Source: Alphaproteobacteria bacterium (GTDB taxonomy: Bacteria; Pseudomonadota; Alphaproteobacteria; Sneathiellales; Sneathiellaceae). Taken from it: a stretch of 15,890 bases of DNA. Below, piece after piece: positions 7,155-15,795 of this stretch. Numbering within the stretch: position 1 is the stretch's first letter; every line of letters starts with the position of its first letter. The stretch spans positions 1 to 15,890 of the forward strand of contig SBHH01000157.1 of NCBI GenBank assembly GCA_006226265.1, written 5' to 3'. Made by a program: the position numbers and the translations under genes. The notes beneath the pieces were generated by a model, which saw only the letters and a list, made by a program, of their open reading frames with translations, made no database searches and was not told the DNA's origin.

Positions 7155-7698
7155 CGACCTTTTCCTTTGCTGCTTCGGCGCCACGGCGACCGATGATGTC
7201 GGAAACCTTCTTGCCGCGCTTCGCCGCAACCATACGCGGGGAATTCATGGCTTTAAGGGCTTCAAATGTGGCCTTCACCATGTTGTAGGGGTTCGAGGTG
7301 CCGACCGACTTGGTCACGACGTCCTGAACGCCCAGGGTTTCGAAGACAGCGCGCATCGGACCACCGGCGATGATACCGGTACCGGCCGGTGCCGCGCGGA
7401 GGATAACCCGTCCGGCGCCGAAACGGCCCTGCACGTCATGATGCAGGGTACGGCCTTCACGAAGCGGCACGCGGATCATGTTGCGTTTTGCGGCTTCCGT
7501 TGCTTTACGGATGGCTTCCGGAACCTCGCGCGCCTTGCCATGGCCGTAACCGACGCGACCCTTCTGGTCACCGGCGACGACAAGAGCGGCAAAACCGAAA
7601 CGGCGACCACCCTTCACAACCTTGGCGACACGATTGATGTAAACCAGCTTGTCGACGAATTCCGAATCGCCTTTTTCGTTTTGATCAGGTCTCAACAT
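7147..7698 (-). CDS. rpsE: 30S ribosomal protein S5
   Basis: The protein is 183 residues from the ATG at 7698. The double-stranded-RNA-binding-like N-terminal domain includes [20 protein letters not shown] (21-40) and [20 protein letters not shown]. The C-terminal half has [20 protein letters not shown] and [16 protein letters not shown], as in all S5. In the family it lines the mRNA entry site and affects decoding accuracy. An in-frame TTG at 7704 would add two residues, but it sits only 2 nt from the GGGG ribosome binding site, whereas the ATG has an eight-base spacing. Eleven nt separate it from rplR. Confidence 0.98.
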   Translation of the reverse strand: MLRPDQNEKGDSEFVDKLVYINRVAKVVKGGRRFGFAALVVAGDQKGRVGYGHGKAREVPEAIRKATEAAKRNMIRVPLREGRTLHHDVQGRFGAGRVILRAAPAGTGIIAGGPMRAVFETLGVQDVVTKSVGTSNPYNMVKATFEALKAMNSPRMVAAKRGKKVSDIIGRRGAEAAKEKVDG

Positions 7699-7709
7699 AG
7701 TCAATTCCC

Positions 7710-8072
7710 CTAGAAGGACAGACCGCCCTCACGAGCGGCATCGGCAAGGGCTTTGACCCGGCCATGAAATTTATACCCGCCGCGGTCAAATGCGACTTCC
7801 GTGACGCCGGCCTTCAGGGCCCGCTCAGCGATCAGCTTGCCGATCTCTGCTGCGGCGTCCTTGTTGCCACCGCTTTTCAGCTTGCTGCGGACATCCTTCT
7901 CCAGACTGGAGGCAGATGCCAAGGTCCGGCCAGCGACATCGTCAATGACCTGAACATAGATCTGAGCCAGCGTGCGATGGACGGAAAGCCGCGGGCGTCC
8001 AGAAGACACCTTGCGCAGCTGCGTCCGGTTTCTCCGCCGACGGCGTTCGAACAATTCTTTTGCGTTTGCCAT
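7710..8072 (-). CDS. rplR: 50S ribosomal protein L18
   Basis: The 120-residue protein begins [20 protein letters not shown], a basic arm typical of L18. It continues with [20 protein letters not shown] and ends with [20 protein letters not shown] and [11 protein letters not shown], the conserved C-terminal block. L18 binds 5S rRNA together with L5 and joins it to the central protuberance of the 50S subunit. It lies 9 nt after rplF and 11 nt before the rpsE start. Confidence 0.98.
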   Translation of the reverse strand: MANAKELFERRRRRNRTQLRKVSSGRPRLSVHRTLAQIYVQVIDDVAGRTLASASSLEKDVRSKLKSGGNKDAAAEIGKLIAERALKAGVTEVAFDRGGYKFHGRVKALADAAREGGLSF

Positions 8073-8081
8073 GGTCGGTTC

Positions 8082-8615
8082 CTATTTCTTCTTGCCTTCT
8101 TTGCGGAAGATAAACTCGCCCGCATATTTGACACCCTTGCCCTTGTACGGTTCCGGCTTCCGGTAGGAGCGGATCACCGCTGCAACCTGACCAACCCGCT
8201 GCTTGTCAGCACCGGAGATTTCGATCGAGGTCTGCGTCGGGCACTTGATTTCAATCCCTTCCGGGATCGGAAAGTCGATGTCATGGCTGAAACCGAGGTT
8301 GAGCTTCAGGATATTTCCCTGAACCGCCGCACGGTAACCAACGCCAACAACATCAAGCTTCTTCGTGAAGCCTTCGGAGACGCCCTCGACAAGGTTGCTC
8401 AGCAGCGTGCGCTGCATACCCCACATCTGACGCGACCGCGTCGCCTTGGTGCGCGGCTTGACCCAGAGTTTGTCCTCCTCGCGGGTGACGACGACATCGT
8501 CAACGAAGGTCATGCTGAGCACGCCCTTGCTTCCCTTGACGGTGATATCCTTTTCAGCAATTTGGACATCAACTCCAGAAGGGATTGTGACCGGATGCTT
8601 TCCAATTCGGGACAT
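8082..8615 (-). CDS. rplF: 50S ribosomal protein L6
   Basis: The 177-residue length equals that of E. coli L6. It begins MSRIGKHPVTIPSGVDVQIA and has the two-domain L6 layout, with QMWGMQRTLLSNLVEGVSEG near residue 63. The C-terminal rRNA-binding part includes KQRVGQVAAVIRSYRKPEPY and KGKGVKYAGEFIFRKEGKKK. L6 sits near the factor-binding region of the 50S. A strong AGGAGG stands four to five bases upstream of the ATG, one of the best ribosome binding sites of the operon. Confidence 0.98.
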   Translation of the reverse strand: MSRIGKHPVTIPSGVDVQIAEKDITVKGSKGVLSMTFVDDVVVTREEDKLWVKPRTKATRSRQMWGMQRTLLSNLVEGVSEGFTKKLDVVGVGYRAAVQGNILKLNLGFSHDIDFPIPEGIEIKCPTQTSIEISGADKQRVGQVAAVIRSYRKPEPYKGKGVKYAGEFIFRKEGKKK

Positions 8616-8623
8616 AATTCCTC

Positions 8624-9022
8624 CTAGTACAGTTTGCAGAGCACTTCGCCGCCAACGTTGGCGTCGCGTGCTTCGCTGTCAGACAGAACACCGTTCGGGG
8701 TCGACAGGATGGCCACGCCGAGACCGTTGCGGACGGTCGGCAGGTCCTTCACGCCGGAATAAACCCGGCGGCCCGGCTTGGAAACGCGGCTGACATGTTC
8801 AATCACACCCCGGCCCTGATAGTATTTCAGCTCAATCGAGACTTCCGGCTTACCCTTCTGGGGTTCGGAAACTTCATAACCGCGGATGAAGCCTTCACGC
8901 TTCAGAGCTTCCAGAACGCTGACGCGCAGCTTGGAAGACGGGCTGACAACGGAGCTTTTCATCGCCCGCTGGCCATTGCGGATACGGGTCAGCATATCGC
9001 CGATAGGATCACTCAGTGACAT
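8624..9022 (-). CDS. rpsH: 30S ribosomal protein S8
   Basis: The 132-residue protein starts [20 protein letters not shown], diagnostic of S8. It ends with the conserved block [20 protein letters not shown] and the tail [11 protein letters not shown], which form the 16S helix 21 contact in the family. In E. coli S8 also represses the spc operon by binding the rplE mRNA start. Here the rplX-rplE gap is only 11 nt, and I did not recognise an S8-site mimic by eye. Confidence 0.98.
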   Translation of the reverse strand: MSLSDPIGDMLTRIRNGQRAMKSSVVSPSSKLRVSVLEALKREGFIRGYEVSEPQKGKPEVSIELKYYQGRGVIEHVSRVSKPGRRVYSGVKDLPTVRNGLGVAILSTPNGVLSDSEARDANVGGEVLCKLY

Positions 9023-9033
9023 CTTTCAATCTC

Positions 9034-9339
9034 CTACCAGCTAGACTTGACCATGCCCGGAATCTGTCCGTTCGACGCCATGTCGCGCAGACCGATGCGG
9101 GAAAGTTTCAACTTGCGATACACTGCGCGCGGGCGACCGGTCAGTTCGCAGCGATTGCGAACGCGGGTCTTGGAGGAATTGCGCGGCAAGGCCGCCAGCT
9201 TCAGGCGAGCGGCAAAGCGATCTTCCTGCGGCAGTTCCTCATTCTTGCTGATGGCCTTCAGCTCGGCACGCTTGGCGGCAAATTTGTCAACCATGCGGCG
9301 GCGCTTCAGGTCCCGTTCAACAGCACTTTTCTTAGCCAT
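9034..9339 (-). CDS. rpsN: 30S ribosomal protein S14, zinc-independent form
   Basis: The 101-residue protein begins [20 protein letters not shown] and ends in the family signature: [20 protein letters not shown], then [20 protein letters not shown]. This is the long form without the paired C-X2-C motifs of the short zinc-binding form: only one cysteine is visible. It binds the head of the 30S subunit. AGGAG lies nine bases before the ATG. The spacing to rplE is 18 nt, to rpsH 11 nt. Confidence 0.98.
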   Translation of the reverse strand: MAKKSAVERDLKRRRMVDKFAAKRAELKAISKNEELPQEDRFAARLKLAALPRNSSKTRVRNRCELTGRPRAVYRKLKLSRIGLRDMASNGQIPGMVKSSW

Positions 9340-9357
9340 ATTTATAAACTCCTAGGA

Positions 9358-9906
9358 TCAATTGATCTTGAACGGCATGCTGAAACCGGCAAGAAGCTCG
9401 CGCGCCTCTTCGTCGGTCTTGGCAGTCGTGCAGATCACGATATCCATTCCCCGGACATCCGTGACATCGTCATAATGGATTTCCGGAAAGACGATTTGCT
9501 CTTTCAGGCCCATGGCATAATTGCCCCGGCCGTCGAAGCTTTTGGGGGAAACTCCCCGGAAGTCACGCACGCGCGGCAGCGCGATATTGATCAGCCGGTC
9601 AAGAAACTCATACATCTGAGTCTTGCGCAGCGTGACCTTCGCACCAATCGGCATGCCTTCGCGAAGCTTGAAGGTTGCGATGGACTTCTTGGCGACCGTA
9701 ACGACGGGTTTCTGGCCGGAAATTTTGGCCAGTTCGTCCTCGACGGATTTGATCTTCTTTGAATCAGCTACAGCCTCGCCGCAACCGATGTTGATGACGA
9801 TCTTTTCAAGCTTCGGAATTTCCATCACGTTCTTGTAGGAGAATTTCTCCTGCATGTGATTGCGAAGCTTTTCGCTGTATAGGGTTTTAAGTCTGGGCGT
9901 TGTCAT
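9358..9906 (-). CDS. rplE: 50S ribosomal protein L5
   Basis: The 182-residue protein (E. coli 179) starts [20 protein letters not shown]. It has the L5 blocks [40 protein letters not shown], and [20 protein letters not shown]. The family binds 5S rRNA and contacts P-site tRNA from the central protuberance. GAGG precedes the ATG in the 11-nt gap from rplX. In gammaproteobacteria this mRNA start is where S8 represses the operon; that is not shown here. Confidence 0.98.
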   Translation of the reverse strand: MTTPRLKTLYSEKLRNHMQEKFSYKNVMEIPKLEKIVINIGCGEAVADSKKIKSVEDELAKISGQKPVVTVAKKSIATFKLREGMPIGAKVTLRKTQMYEFLDRLINIALPRVRDFRGVSPKSFDGRGNYAMGLKEQIVFPEIHYDDVTDVRGMDIVICTTAKTDEEARELLAGFSMPFKIN

Positions 9907-9917
9907 CGAAATATCCT

Positions 9918-10241
9918 CTAAACGTCAATAACTTCGCCGGAACGCTTTGCAAAGCGGACTTTCCGACCGTCATCGAGGGTTTTGTAGCCGACCCGCGTCG
10001 CCTTGCCGTCCTTCGGATCCTGCAGGGCAATGTTGGACAGATCGATCGGCGCCTCGCGCTCGATGATGCCACCCTGCTCCGTCTGGCTCTGCTTGGTGTG
10101 ACGCTTAATCATATTGATGCCGGAGACAACGGCGCGGCGGTCCTTGCGGATAACGCGTACAACCTCGCCAGAGCGGCCCTTGTCCTTGCCGGTCAGAACG
10201 ACAACCTTGTCGCCCTTTTTCACTGCGAACTTTTCAGCCAT
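9918..10241 (-). CDS. rplX: 50S ribosomal protein L24
   Basis: The 107-residue protein opens with a KOW-type segment, [20 protein letters not shown], followed by [20 protein letters not shown], both characteristic of L24. It ends with the [20 protein letters not shown] block. L24 is an initiator of 50S assembly and lies at the tunnel exit. Its start overlaps the rplN stop by one base (TAATG), so translation is probably coupled. Confidence 0.98.
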   Translation of the reverse strand: MAEKFAVKKGDKVVVLTGKDKGRSGEVVRVIRKDRRAVVSGINMIKRHTKQSQTEQGGIIEREAPIDLSNIALQDPKDGKATRVGYKTLDDGRKVRFAKRSGEVIDV

Positions 10242-10609
10242 TAGAGGACCTCCGGCGCCAGGGAAATAATCTTCATGTAGTTCTTGCCCCGAAGCTCACG
10301 TGTGACCGGGCCAAAAATACGGGTTCCAACCGGCTCGCCCTGCTTGTTGATCAGCACGGCGGCGTTGGAATCGAAGCGGATGGCCGATCCGTCAGGACGG
10401 CGAATTTCTTTCTTCGTGCGCACGATGACAGCCCGCTGGACATCACCCTTTTTGACACGGCCGCGCGGAATGGCTTCCTTCACGGAGACAACAATCACGT
10501 CCCCGACAGAAGCGGTTTTCCGTTTGGAGCCGCCCAAAACCTTAATGCACTGCACCCGTCTCGCGCCGGAGTTGTCGGCGACATCCAGGTTGGTTTGCAT
10601 TTGAATCAT
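10241..10609 (-). CDS. rplN: 50S ribosomal protein L14
   Basis: The 122 residues match the standard L14 length. It starts [20 protein letters not shown] and carries [11 protein letters not shown], the [15 protein letters not shown] block and [20 protein letters not shown]. It ends with [21 protein letters not shown]14 lies at the subunit interface, forms bridges to the 30S and is contacted by RsfS. It is the first gene of the spc block. The preceding 38-nt gap after rpsQ holds a GAAGG ribosome binding site and no convincing promoter. Confidence 0.98.
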   Translation of the reverse strand: MIQMQTNLDVADNSGARRVQCIKVLGGSKRKTASVGDVIVVSVKEAIPRGRVKKGDVQRAVIVRTKKEIRRPDGSAIRFDSNAAVLINKQGEPVGTRIFGPVTRELRGKNYMKIISLAPEVL

Positions 10610-10647
10610 AGTCGTTTACCTTCGGTTTGGTATAAACTCGCTAACAC

Positions 10648-10884
10648 TTACGCCACGTCGTAGATGACTTCCCAACGTTTCAGCTTGGAGAAAGGCTTGC
10701 ATTCCTGGATGCGGACAACATCGCCTTCCTTGAACTGATTTTTCTCGTCGTGGGCATGGTACTTCTTCGACTGGCCGATATATTTTTTGTACAGTTGGTG
10801 CATCACCTGACGCTCGACCTTCACAACCACCGTCTGGTTGTTCTTGTCGCTGACAACTGTTCCTTGCAGGACACGCTTTGGCAT
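10648..10884 (-). CDS. rpsQ: 30S ribosomal protein S17
   Basis: The 78-residue protein starts [20 protein letters not shown] and includes [20 protein letters not shown] and a conserved [20 protein letters not shown] block, then the S17 signature [12 protein letters not shown]. It is an OB-fold primary 16S-binding protein. It is the last gene of the S10 block. Eleven nt separate it from rpmC, with GAGAGAG ahead of its ATG. Confidence 0.98.
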   Translation of the reverse strand: MPKRVLQGTVVSDKNNQTVVVKVERQVMHQLYKKYIGQSKKYHAHDEKNQFKEGDVVRIQECKPFSKLKRWEVIYDVA

Positions 10885-10895
10885 CGATCTCTCTC

Positions 10896-11087
10896 CTAAG
10901 ACGCAGCGTTGGCCGACATCACCGTTTTGATGCGGGCGATGTCACGGCGAACCTGGCGCTGACGCGCCGTGTTTTCCAACTGGCCACTGGCCTTCTGGAA
11001 GCGCAGATTGAACTGCTCTTTTTTGAGCTTGAGCAACTCGGTCTTCAATTCGTCCGGAGTTTTGCCCAGCAATTCCTGTGCTTTCAT
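10896..11087 (-). CDS. rpmC: 50S ribosomal protein L29
   Basis: The 63-residue protein has the L29 helical-hairpin pattern: [20 protein letters not shown], then [20 protein letters not shown] and [14 protein letters not shown]. Length equals the usual 60-70. L29 is at the peptide tunnel exit beside L23, where SRP and trigger factor dock. Its ATG is 2 nt after the rplP stop, so it is probably coupled to rplP. Confidence 0.97.
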   Translation of the reverse strand: MKAQELLGKTPDELKTELLKLKKEQFNLRFQKASGQLENTARQRQVRRDIARIKTVMSANAAS

Positions 11088-11089
11088 GG

Positions 11090-11509
11090 CTAGTTTCCTT
11101 CACCAAGACGGGTGACGAACCGGGTTTTGATCGGCAGCTTGGCGGCCCCGCGTTCAAAGGCCTCCTTCGCCAACTCGACCGGCACACCGTCAAGTTCAAA
11201 CATAATTTTTCCGGGCTGGACACGGACCATCCAGTATTCCGGAGAGCCCTTACCCTTACCCATACGGACTTCGGTCGGCTTTTTCGACACGGGAACGTCC
11301 GGGAAAATACGGATCCAGACCCGTCCCGCACGCTTGATATGACGTGTGACCGCGCGCCGCGTCGCCTCGATCTGCCGCGCCGTGATACGTCCAGGCTCGA
11401 CAGCTTTCAGGCCATAGGCACCGAAGTTCAGCGTTGTACCCGAAGTTGCGACGCCCTTCAAGCGCCCTTTATGGGCTTTGCGAAATTTTGTGCGCTTCGG
11501 TTGAAGCAT
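11090..11509 (-). CDS. rplP: 50S ribosomal protein L16
   Basis: The 139-residue protein starts [20 protein letters not shown], diagnostic of L16. It goes on through [20 protein letters not shown], then [20 protein letters not shown] and [20 protein letters not shown]. The RMGKGKG loop holds the arginine that is hydroxylated in E. coli (Arg81). L16 helps position A-site tRNA at the peptidyl transferase side. The gap from rpsC is 17 nt, with GGGGTGA before the ATG. Confidence 0.98.
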   Translation of the reverse strand: MLQPKRTKFRKAHKGRLKGVATSGTTLNFGAYGLKAVEPGRITARQIEATRRAVTRHIKRAGRVWIRIFPDVPVSKKPTEVRMGKGKGSPEYWMVRVQPGKIMFELDGVPVELAKEAFERGAAKLPIKTRFVTRLGEGN

Positions 11510-11526
11510 GAGATCACCCCTTTACC

Positions 11527-12237
11527 TTAGTTACGACGGCCACCGGGACGGCCCGCGGGACGGCCACCGGCCTGTTGTTTTTCCTGAAGCTTGTCCTGGG
11601 CCATGGGATCATGTTCCAGAATTTCGCCCTTATAGATCCATACCTTGATCCCGATGATCCCGTAGGTGGTCAGGGCCGACGCCGTTCCGTAATCGATATT
11701 GGCGCGCAACGTGTGCAGTGGCACACGGCCTTCGCGGTACCATTCGGTCCGGGCAATTTCCGCACCGCCAAGACGACCGGCGCAGTTAATCCGGATGCCT
11801 TCCGCGCCGAGACGCAGCGCCGACTGAACGGCCCGCTTCATTGCGCGGCGATAGGAAACACGGCGAGCCAACTGCTGACCGATGTTTTCGGCGACCAGCT
11901 TGGCATCGATTTCCGGCTTGCGGATTTCAACGATATTGAGATGAACCTCGGAAGCGGTCATCTTGGAAATCGCGAGACGCAGCTTTTCGATATCGGCGCC
12001 CTTACGGCCAATAATCACACCTGGACGAGCGGAATAGATCGTGACGCGGGCCTTCTTGGCCGGACGTTCGATAACGATCTTGCTGATGCCGGCCTGCTCC
12101 AGCTGCTTTTCCAGATATTCGCGAATGCGAACGTCTTCATGCAACAGCTTGGCGTAGTCGTCCTTGGCGTACCAGCGGGAATCCCAAGTCCGGTTGATGC
12201 CAACCCGAAGGCCAATTGGATTTACTTTTTGACCCAT
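11527..12237 (-). CDS. rpsC: 30S ribosomal protein S3
   Basis: The 236-residue protein begins [20 protein letters not shown]. It contains a type II KH domain with [14 protein letters not shown], where GRKG at 77-80 is the RNA-binding loop. The C-terminal domain carries [20 protein letters not shown] and [20 protein letters not shown], then [13 protein letters not shown]. It ends in a Gly/Arg-rich tail (about 222-236). S3 shapes the mRNA entry tunnel together with S4 and S5. The start overlaps the rplV stop by one base. Confidence 0.98.
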   Translation of the reverse strand: MGQKVNPIGLRVGINRTWDSRWYAKDDYAKLLHEDVRIREYLEKQLEQAGISKIVIERPAKKARVTIYSARPGVIIGRKGADIEKLRLAISKMTASEVHLNIVEIRKPEIDAKLVAENIGQQLARRVSYRRAMKRAVQSALRLGAEGIRINCAGRLGGAEIARTEWYREGRVPLHTLRANIDYGTASALTTYGIIGIKVWIYKGEILEHDPMAQDKLQEKQQAGGRPAGRPGGRRN

Positions 12238-12617
12238 TACTCTTGCTCCTCGCGCTCACGAACAACGATCGTGATGTTGCTGAAAGGTTTCAGAATGGGG
12301 CTTGCGCGCCCCCGGCCCCGTGGCCGCATCCGCTTCATGACGAGCGACTTGCCAACATGCGCCTCGGCAACATACAGCTGGTCAACGTCCAGCTGATGAT
12401 TGTTTTCCGCATTTGCGATCGCCGACTGCAGGATCTTCTTCACGTCACGGGCGATCGCCCGCTTCGAGAAGGTAAGTTCCGACAGCGCCGCTTCTGCAGA
12501 CTTGCCGCGAATAAGCCCGGCCACGAGATTCAGCTTCTGGGGACTGACGCGCAGGCGGTTACCGATGGCCTGCGCTTCCGTGTCCTTCAACTGGCGTTCA
12601 AGAGACTGCTTACCCAT
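12237..12617 (-). CDS. rplV: 50S ribosomal protein L22
   Basis: The 126-residue protein has the L22 blocks [20 protein letters not shown] and [20 protein letters not shown], with [20 protein letters not shown]. Its tunnel-lining beta-hairpin reads [21 protein letters not shown]. coli L22 is 110 residues. The extra length is an N-terminal extension of about 14 residues. In the family the hairpin tip narrows the exit tunnel, and changes there affect macrolide response and stalling. The start is 2 nt after the rpsS stop region. Confidence 0.97.
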   Translation of the reverse strand: MGKQSLERQLKDTEAQAIGNRLRVSPQKLNLVAGLIRGKSAEAALSELTFSKRAIARDVKKILQSAIANAENNHQLDVDQLYVAEAHVGKSLVMKRMRPRGRGRASPILKPFSNITIVVREREEQE

Positions 12618-12619
12618 GA

Positions 12620-12898
12620 TTAGTTTCTCCGAGCCTTTTTATCGGCCGCATGGCCGTAATATGTCCGAGTGGGAGAAAATTCCCCAAACTTGTGGCCCAC
12701 CATGTCCTCGTCCACGAGCACCGGAACAAACTTCTGGCCGTTGTAAACGCCAAAGGTAAGCCCGACAAACTGCGGGAGGATCGTCGACCGGCGGGACCAG
12801 GTCTTGATTACTTGTTTTCTGCCACTTTCGCGGGCGGTCTCTGCCTTTTTCAGCAGATATCCGTCGACAAAGGGACCTTTCCAAACAGAACGTGCCAT
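12620..12898 (-). CDS. rpsS: 30S ribosomal protein S19
   Basis: The 92-residue protein (usual length) starts [20 protein letters not shown]. It has the family motif [20 protein letters not shown] and the block [20 protein letters not shown], ending with [21 protein letters not shown]19 pairs with S13 in the 30S head and forms an intersubunit bridge. Ten nt separate it from rplB and 2 nt from rplV. Confidence 0.98.
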   Translation of the reverse strand: MARSVWKGPFVDGYLLKKAETARESGRKQVIKTWSRRSTILPQFVGLTFGVYNGQKFVPVLVDEDMVGHKFGEFSPTRTYYGHAADKKARRN

Positions 12899-12908
12899 TT
12901 AAGCGCTC

Positions 12909-13745
12909 CTATTTCTTCCGCTTGAGCGGACGGCGCCGCATGATCATTTTATCCGTGGACTTGTTGTTACGAGTCCGTTTTCCTTTAGTCGGAACACCCC
13001 AGGGCGTTACCGGATGACGACCACCGGACGTCCGGCCTTCACCACCCCCATGCGGATGATCGACAGGGTTCATGGCAACACCACGAACCGAAGGGCGACG
13101 GCCGAGCCAGCGGGACCGGCCTGCCTTGGCCAGCTTGATGTTCTTCTGGTCCGGGTTGGAAACGGCGCCAACCGTAGCCATGCAGTCACCCGGAACGATG
13201 CGCTGCTCACCGGACGCCAGACGAAGCTGGGCATAGCCGCTGTCCTTGCCGATCAGCTGAACATAGGTACCGGCAGCGCGGGCCATCTGGCCGCCCTTGC
13301 CCGGCTTCATCTCCACGTTATGGATGATGGTGCCGACCGGCATGTTCTTCATCGGCATCGCGTTGCCTGGCTTGATGTCGACGTTCGTGCCGGAAATCAC
13401 CTTGTCGCCTTCCGCAATACGCTGCGGGGCGAGGATGTATGCCTGCTCGCCGTCTTCATAGCGGATCAGCGCGATGAAAGCCGAACGGTTCGGGTCATAT
13501 TCAAGACGCTCCACCGTCGCAGAGACGTCAAACTTGTTCCGCTTGAAGTCAATGATGCGGTAGGTTCGCTTGTGCCCGCCACCCCGGCGACGTGCAGTAA
13601 CACGGCCGTAGTTGTTACGGCCGCCATTGCCGGACAGGCCTTCGGTCAGAGCCTTGACCGGCTTTCCTTTATGCAGATCGGAGCGATCAACAAGGATCAG
13701 ACCGCGCTGCGCCGGTGTGGTCGGTTTGTAATTCTTCAACGCCAT
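12909..13745 (-). CDS. rplB: 50S ribosomal protein L2
   Basis: The 278-residue protein matches L2 length (E. coli 273). It starts [20 protein letters not shown] and includes [20 protein letters not shown], the SH3/OB-like core, and the C-terminal motif [20 protein letters not shown] with His230, equivalent to E. coli His229. The tail [20 protein letters not shown] follows. L2 is a primary 23S rRNA-binding protein needed for subunit association and peptidyl transfer. It lies 3 nt after rplW. Confidence 0.99.
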   Translation of the reverse strand: MALKNYKPTTPAQRGLILVDRSDLHKGKPVKALTEGLSGNGGRNNYGRVTARRRGGGHKRTYRIIDFKRNKFDVSATVERLEYDPNRSAFIALIRYEDGEQAYILAPQRIAEGDKVISGTNVDIKPGNAMPMKNMPVGTIIHNVEMKPGKGGQMARAAGTYVQLIGKDSGYAQLRLASGEQRIVPGDCMATVGAVSNPDQKNIKLAKAGRSRWLGRRPSVRGVAMNPVDHPHGGGEGRTSGGRHPVTPWGVPTKGKRTRNNKSTDKMIMRRRPLKRKK

Positions 13746-13748
13746 TGT

Positions 13749-14042
13749 TTAAATCCCCGCCGTCACGTCGATGGCCTGGCCTTCCTCGAGGGTGACCACT
13801 GCCTTCTTGTAATCAGACCGCTTGCCGACATGGCCGCGAAAACGCTTGACCTTGCCTTGGGTCCGGTTGGTGTTGACGCTCTTTACCTTGACATCAAACA
13901 GCTTTTCTACAGCCTGCTTGATCTGCGGCTTGGTTGCATCCAGAGCAACCCGGAACGTTACCTGGTTAAATTCGGATCCCATGGTCGACTTTTCCGTCAC
14001 GACCGGGCCCAGCAGGATGTCATACAGATTTTCCTGGTTCAT
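13749..14042 (-). CDS. rplW: 50S ribosomal protein L23
   Basis: The 97-residue protein starts [20 protein letters not shown]. It has [20 protein letters not shown] and [20 protein letters not shown], then [20 protein letters not shown], all standard L23 blocks. L23 surrounds the tunnel exit and is the docking site for trigger factor and SRP. Its ATG overlaps the rplD stop by 4 nt, and rplB starts 3 nt after it, so the three genes are tightly coupled. Confidence 0.98.
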   Translation of the reverse strand: MNQENLYDILLGPVVTEKSTMGSEFNQVTFRVALDATKPQIKQAVEKLFDVKVKSVNTNRTQGKVKRFRGHVGKRSDYKKAVVTLEEGQAIDVTAGI

Positions 14043-14659
14043 TTCAGTCGAGCCTCCAGGCTTTCAACGGCGCTTTTCGTAAGCACGAGAACATCGCGGC
14101 GGAGGATGTCATAGACATTCGCCCCGTTCGAGGTGAGCATATCCACCCGCGGCAGGTTCCGTGCCGACAAGGCGAAGTTGCGGTCAAGCTCCGCACCGTC
14201 CACGATCAGGGTCGAATCCCAGCCGAGCGCCTTGAACTTGCCGGCGATGACCTTGGTCTTCACGTCCTTGGTTTTCAGTTCGTCCACGATGATCAGCTTG
14301 CCTTCTGCCTGCTTGGCGGATAGAGCCGTCTTCAGCGCCAGCTTGCGAACTTTCTTCGGCAGGCTGTGAGCATGATCGCGAACGACCGGCCCGTGAACCA
14401 CTGCACCACCACGCTGATGCGGCGCGCGCTTCTGCCCCTGACGGGCGCGGCCCGTGCCTTTCTGCTTGAAAGGCTTCTGGCCCGTTCCGGAGACTTCCGA
14501 AACGCCCTTCGTCTTGTGGGTACCGGCGCGACGTGCGGCCAGCTGATACCGAACCATTCTCTGCAGCAGATCCGCTCGCGGAGCCAGTCCGAATACCTCG
14601 TCGGCGAGCTCGATATCGCCCGCCTTCTTGTTGTCGAGGTTGATTACATTTACCTTCAT
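14039..14659 (-). CDS. rplD: 50S ribosomal protein L4
   Basis: The 206-residue protein begins [20 protein letters not shown]. The tunnel-lining loop region has [20 protein letters not shown] and [20 protein letters not shown], the family hallmark. The C-terminal part holds [20 protein letters not shown] and [17 protein letters not shown]. In E. coli L4 also represses the S10 operon through the rpsJ leader by attenuation and translational block. Here the hairpins before rpsJ are possible targets, which is inference only. Confidence 0.98.
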   Translation of the reverse strand: MKVNVINLDNKKAGDIELADEVFGLAPRADLLQRMVRYQLAARRAGTHKTKGVSEVSGTGQKPFKQKGTGRARQGQKRAPHQRGGAVVHGPVVRDHAHSLPKKVRKLALKTALSAKQAEGKLIIVDELKTKDVKTKVIAGKFKALGWDSTLIVDGAELDRNFALSARNLPRVDMLTSNGANVYDILRRDVLVLTKSAVESLEARLK

Positions 14660-14671
14660 TCCAGCCGTCCT

Positions 14672-15418
14672 TTATTCTTCGGTCGCCGTATCGGCAGGCG
14701 CGGCATCCTCAACGGGAGCCTCTGCAGCCGGAGCAGCGGCACCGGCCGTCCCGATTGCTGCCGGATAGGGAACATTGTCGGGGCGCTGCTTCTTGATCGC
14801 GTCGGCGATGTAAACCCAGGACCCTTTCGAGCCCGGAACCGCCCCGCGCAGGAGAACCAGTCCGCGATCCTTGTCGGTCGAGACAACCTTGAGGTTCTGC
14901 GTTGTAATCCGCGCAGCCCCGAGGTGACCGGCCATTTTCTTGCCCTTGAAGACCTTGCCCGGATCCTGACACTGACCGGTTGAGCCATGGGCGCGATGGG
15001 AAACCGACACACCGTGAGAGGCGCGCATGCCACCGAAGTTATGCCGCTTCATCGCGCCGGCGAAGCCTTTACCAATACTGGTGCCAACAACGTCAACGAA
15101 CTGGTCGGCGACGAAGTGATCTGCGGTCAGCTCCGCGCCAACATCAACAAAGGCGTCATCGGCGATCCGGAATTCAGCAAGCTTCGCTTTCGGTTCGACT
15201 TCCGCTTTCGCGAAATGGCCGCGCATTGCCTTCGTTACATTCTTGACCTTGGCCGAACCAACACCGAGCTGCATGGCGTTGTAGCCGTGGGTTTCGGTTT
15301 TGCGATGGGCAACGACCTGGCAGTTGTCGACGGCGAGAACGGTTACCGGAATATGGGTACCGTCTTCCGCGAAAACCCGGGTCATCCCCAGTTTCTTTGC
15401 GATCAATCCACTACGCAT
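14672..15418 (-). CDS. rplC: 50S ribosomal protein L3 with acidic Ala-rich tail
   Basis: The protein is 248 residues from the ATG at 15418, starting [20 protein letters not shown]. The core has [20 protein letters not shown], then [20 protein letters not shown]; the first Gln in GQCQ corresponds to the one methylated by PrmB in E. coli. [19 protein letters not shown] closes the conserved part. E. coli L3 is 209 residues. The surplus is a C-terminal tail of roughly 35 residues rich in Ala, Pro and Glu, common in alphaproteobacteria. A GTG three codons upstream lies within the GGGGTGA ribosome binding site and was not chosen. L3 reaches toward the peptidyl transferase centre. Confidence 0.97.
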   Translation of the reverse strand: MRSGLIAKKLGMTRVFAEDGTHIPVTVLAVDNCQVVAHRKTETHGYNAMQLGVGSAKVKNVTKAMRGHFAKAEVEPKAKLAEFRIADDAFVDVGAELTADHFVADQFVDVVGTSIGKGFAGAMKRHNFGGMRASHGVSVSHRAHGSTGQCQDPGKVFKGKKMAGHLGAARITTQNLKVVSTDKDRGLVLLRGAVPGSKGSWVYIADAIKKQRPDNVPYPAAIGTAGAAAPAAEAPVEDAAPADTATEE

Positions 15419-15423
15419 TTGAA

Positions 15424-15738
15424 TCACCCCAACAACTTAATGGACACATCGACGCCGGCGGCGAGGTCCAGTTTCATGAGTGCGTCCACCGTCTGCGGCG
15501 TGGGCTCGACGATATCGAGAAGCCGCTTGTGCGTGCGGATTTCGAACTGCTCGCGCGACTTCTTGTCAATATGCGGACCGCGAAGGACCGTATATTTGTC
15601 GATATGAGTCGGCAGCGGGATCGGACCGCGAACCTGAGCGCCGGTGCGTTTGGCCGTATTGACGATTTCACCTGTCGAGGCATCGAGAACACGATGGTCA
15701 TACGCTTTCAGGCGGATGCGAATATTTTGGTTTTCCAT
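15424..15738 (-). CDS. rpsJ: 30S ribosomal protein S10
   Basis: The protein is 104 residues from the ATG at 15738: [20 protein letters not shown], then [20 protein letters not shown] and [20 protein letters not shown]. This is the standard S10 sequence and length. S10 lies in the 30S head and also acts with NusB in antitermination. An in-frame GTG at 15750 directly abuts GGAG and adds four residues not seen in the family, so it was rejected. The gene follows tuf by 57 nt. That gap holds a terminator-like hairpin and a small hairpin over the ribosome binding site. The rplC ATG follows 5 nt after its stop. Confidence 0.98.
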   Translation of the reverse strand: MENQNIRIRLKAYDHRVLDASTGEIVNTAKRTGAQVRGPIPLPTHIDKYTVLRGPHIDKKSREQFEIRTHKRLLDIVEPTPQTVDALMKLDLAAGVDVSIKLLG

Positions 15739-15741
15739 TAC

Positions 15742-15756
15742 TCTGGTCACTCCAGA
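15742..15756 (-). promoter_or_regulatory. small hairpin masking the rpsJ ribosome binding site
   Basis: In the minus-strand RNA UCUGG and CCAGA form a perfect five-pair stem around AGUGA, three bases before the rpsJ ATG. The GGAG Shine-Dalgarno element is partly inside the 5' arm and loop. It could lower initiation unless opened by ribosomes or a regulator. It is short, so the structural claim is modest. Confidence 0.35.
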
Positions 15757-15760
15757 AGTG

Positions 15761-15785
15761 AAACAAAGCAGCCCCGAAGGGCTGC
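15761..15785 (-). terminator. UUCG-capped intrinsic terminator or attenuator between tuf and rpsJ
   Basis: In the minus-strand RNA GCAGCCC and GGGCUGC form a perfect seven-pair stem closed by UUCG on a C-G pair, the most stable tetraloop class. UUUGUUU follows directly. It begins 10 nt after the tuf stop. The T tract is interrupted by one G, so termination may be partial. No promoter is visible between it and rpsJ, so S10 transcription would have to read through. Confidence 0.8.
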
Positions 15786-15795
15786 AACATCAGAT

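Noticed and set aside
7155..7229. N-terminal extension of L30 back to 7229
   Set aside because: The added 25 residues are an out-of-frame reading of rpsE and do not resemble L30. The ATG at 7154 gives a standard 62-residue protein.
7764..8627. Plus-strand open frame (287 codons) opposite rplR and rplF
   Set aside because: Antisense to two certain ribosomal genes, and its product shows no recognisable motif. No support for a gene.
9907..9917. S8 repressor site at the rplX-rplE junction, as in E. coli
   Set aside because: The gap is only 11 nt and I could not find a helix resembling the S8 target by eye. A covariance search would be needed to claim it.
10610..10647. Possible promoter in the rpsQ-rplN gap (TTTATACC as -10)
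   Set aside because: TATACC is a weak match and no acceptable -35 is found 16-18 bases upstream. The gap is short and otherwise holds only a ribosome binding site.
13014..14114. Long plus-strand open frame (366 codons) opposite rplB, rplW and rplD
   Set aside because: It is antisense to three certain ribosomal genes, its product looks like no known family, and it spans their boundaries. Such frames arise from biased codon use on the real strand.
15739..15750. Upstream GTG start for rpsJ at 15750
   Set aside because: It abuts GGAG with no spacing and would add four residues absent from S10 proteins. The ATG at 15738 gives the standard N-terminus.
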